In this document: in pieces, positions 62,275 through 64,000 of the stretch
How the letters are laid out: each line of letters opens with the position of its first letter
Position numbering within the stretch: position 1 is the stretch's first letter
Assembly: GCF_024345395.1 (NCBI RefSeq)
Contig: NZ_JAGQBA010000001.1
Coordinates: forward strand, 310,001 to 374,000
DNA from: Cyanobium sp. Tous-M-B4
Lineage (GTDB): Bacteria > Cyanobacteriota > Cyanobacteriia > PCC-6307 > Cyanobiaceae
Direction: 5' to 3'
Length of the DNA stretch: 64,000 nucleotides
Made by a program: the position numbers and the translations under genes
The notes under the pieces: model-generated
Database searches by the model: none
What the model saw: only the letters and a program-made list of their open reading frames with translations
Told to the model about the DNA's origin: nothing

Positions 62275-64000
62275 TCAGCTGTCGTCTTCCTCAACCCAGG
62301 TGCTGGCCACATGCAGCTCGTCGAGTTGTTTGGTGGCCACACCGCCAGGGGCGCCGGTCATCAGGCAGCGGGCCTGCTGGGTCTTGGGGAAGGCGATCGT
62401 GTCGCGGATCGACTCCTCACCCGCCAGCAGCATCACGATCCGATCTACGCCGTAGGCCAGGCCGCCGTGGGGTGGGGCACCCATGTCGAGGGCGTCCATC
62501 AGGAAGCCGAATTGCTGGTTGGCCTCCTTCAGGGGCAGACCAATGGTTTGCAGCACCTGGCGCTGCAGGGCCGAATCATGAATGCGCAGCGAGCCGCCGC
62601 CTAGCTCGAGGCCGTTGAGCACTAGGTCGTAGGCCTGGGCGCGGGCCGTGGGCAGGGTGGTGGCCCAGGCGGCGGGGTCTGCCCCAAGGTCGTCTGCGTT
62701 GGGGGCGCAGAAGGGGTGGTGCAGGGCCTCGAGGCGGTTTTCGCCGGCGTTGAACTCAAACATCGGAAAATCCACCACCCAGAGGAAATTCCACTGGTCG
62801 TTGTCTCGGTCGGCCGGCACCAGGCCGAGCTCGCGGGCCAGAAATTGGCGCACCCGATCGAGGGCCTTATTCACCGTGGCGGTGTCGCCGGCGCCGAACA
62901 GCAGCAGGGTGCCGGGGCTGGCACCGGTGCGCTCCAGCAGTTCCGCCTTCGTGGCCTCAGAGAGGTTGTCCTTGATGGCGCCGATCGTGTCGATCTCGCC
63001 GCCCTCGCGCACCCGGATGAAGGCCAGGCCGCCTGCCCCAGCCTTCTGAGCCTCGGAAAACACATCGCCGCCGGGCTTGATGCGCACGTTGCTAATGGCG
63101 TCGTTGCCACCAGGCACGGCGATGCACTTCACGGAGCCGCCGGCGGCCACTGCGCCGCTGAATACCTTGAAGCCCATGCCGGCCACCAGGTCGGAGACAT
63201 CGGTGAGCTCCAGGCCATAGCGGGTGTCGGGGCGATCGGTGCCGTAGCGGGCCATGGCCTCATGCCAGCTGAGCCGCGGGAAGGGACGGGGCAACTCCAC
63301 CCCTTTCACGGCCTTCCAGATCGAGGCGATCAGGGCCTCGTTGAGCTCCAGGATCTGCTCCTGGTCCATGAAGCTCATTTCGATGTCCAGCTGGGTGAAT
63401 TCCGGCTGGCGATCGGCGCGCAGATCTTCGTCGCGGAAGCAGCGGGCCATCTGGTAGTAGCGCTCCAGGCCGCCCACCATCAGCAGCTGCTTAAACAGCT
63501 GGGGCGATTGGGGTAGGGCAAACCACTCACCACCGCAGACCCGGCTGGGCACCAGGTAGTCGCGGGCGCCCTCGGGGGTGGAGCGGGTCAGCACCGGCGT
63601 TTCCACCTCGATAAAGCCCTGGTCTTCCAGGAAGCGGCGCATCGCCTGCACGGTGCGGTGGCGCAGGCGCAGGTTGCTGTTCATGCGCTCGCGGCGCAGG
63701 TCGAGGTAGCGGTGGCGCAGCCGCAGCTCTTCGCGGGTGTTCTCTTCGTCGTGCACCGACACGGGGAAAGGCAGGTTGCCCTTCACGGCGTTGAGCACGG
63801 TGATGGCGCTGGCCAGCACTTCGATGCGGCCGGTGGCTAGTCGGTCGTTGATGGCATCGGCGGGTCGCTCCCGCACCTTGCCTGCCACCTGAATCACCGT
63901 TTCGTTGCGCAGGTGCTCCGCTATGGCGAACATCTCGGCGCCATTGTCGGGATCGACAGTGATCTGCACGCTGCCGCTGCTGTCGCGCAGGTCGACAAAA
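62275..64000 (-). CDS. aspS: aspartyl-tRNA synthetase, N-terminus cut by window edge
   Basis: Class II synthetase that charges tRNA-Asp; 574 residues are inside the window and the first part lies beyond base 64000. The visible N-terminal OB fold reads [13 protein letters not shown]. Motif 2 is [20 protein letters not shown] and motif 3 [21 protein letters not shown]. The bacterial insertion domain ([30 protein letters not shown]) is present. Many cyanobacteria use one non-discriminating AspRS for both Asp and Asn tRNAs; this cannot be judged here. It ends 14 bases before the tandem repeat tract. Confidence 0.95.
   Translation of the reverse strand, partial: FVDLRDSSGSVQITVDPDNGAEMFAIAEHLRNETVIQVAGKVRERPADAINDRLATGRIEVLASAITVLNAVKGNLPFPVSVHDEENTREELRLRHRYLDLRRERMNSNLRLRHRTVQAMRRFLEDQGFIEVETPVLTRSTPEGARDYLVPSRVCGGEWFALPQSPQLFKQLLMVGGLERYYQMARCFRDEDLRADRQPEFTQLDIEMSFMDQEQILELNEALIASIWKAVKGVELPRPFPRLSWHEAMARYGTDRPDTRYGLELTDVSDLVAGMGFKVFSGAVAAGGSVKCIAVPGGNDAISNVRIKPGGDVFSEAQKAGAGGLAFIRVREGGEIDTIGAIKDNLSEATKAELLERTGASPGTLLLFGAGDTATVNKALDRVRQFLARELGLVPADRDNDQWNFLWVVDFPMFEFNAGENRLEALHHPFCAPNADDLGADPAAWATTLPTARAQAYDLVLNGLELGGGSLRIHDSALQRQVLQTIGLPLKEANQQFGFLMDALDMGAPPHGGLAYGVDRIVMLLAGEESIRDTIAFPKTQQARCLMTGAPGGVATKQLDELHVASTWVEEDDS

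Overview
The window is GC-rich, tightly packed chromosomal DNA from a unicellular cyanobacterium of the Synechococcus/Cyanobium (picocyanobacterial) type. The support is ferredoxin-type nitrate and nitrite reductases (NarB, NirA) with the cyanobacterial NarM protein, an NrtABCD-like nitrate ABC transporter, a complete urease locus next to UrtABCDE, a textbook NtcA promoter, two group-2 sigma factors and several HIP1 octamers (GCGATCGC). The genus is an inference. I saw no rRNA, tRNA, insertion sequence, integrase or CRISPR array. No gene-free stretch exceeds about 175 bases.

Layout. 1-7.5 kb: sigma factor (cut by the edge), polyphosphate kinase, MFS exporter, a thioredoxin-fold protein overlapping a PAS-GGDEF-EAL protein, and a secreted protein with a duplicated Cys module. 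7.6-25.5 kb: a nitrate-assimilation block with molybdopterin cofactor synthesis (moaC, moeA, moaE, moaD, moaB, moaA, mobA), narM/narB, the nitrate transporter, trpD2, and nirA with a CbiX-type chelatase and cobA for siroheme. Embedded in it are a Nif11-like small peptide and a nucleotidyltransferase/HEPN pair. 25.6-37.2 kb: a signalling and accessory block with a cupin-like protein, a GAF-EAL protein, two membrane diguanylate cyclases around two orphan substrate-binding proteins, the transglutaminase/alpha-E/ATP-grasp trio and a PilZ protein. 37.2-47.6 kb: urease genes in two divergent groups (ureDABC and ureEFG), then urtABCDE.

47.7-53.9 kb: a secreted protein, an operon queC-pabB-pabC-permease, and an ecotin-family protease inhibitor between queC and queE. 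54-58.9 kb: a three-gene type I secretion operon (parvulin-like protein, cyclic-nucleotide-domain ABC exporter with a degenerate C39 domain, HlyD-type adaptor) with no obvious substrate. 58.9-64 kb: pyrG, dps, a second sigma factor behind a 13-bp tandem repeat, and aspS (cut by the edge).

How the genes work together. NrtABCD-like proteins import nitrate. NarB (with NarM and the Mo cofactor made here) reduces it to nitrite, and NirA (with siroheme made here) reduces that to ammonium. Urt imports urea and urease splits it. The best candidate for an undescribed system is the 26-33 kb island, where two nitrate/sulfonate-type periplasmic binding proteins have no transporter of their own but sit between membrane diguanylate cyclases. 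This suggests a ligand-sensing c-di-GMP circuit comparable in principle to NspS/MbaA of Vibrio.
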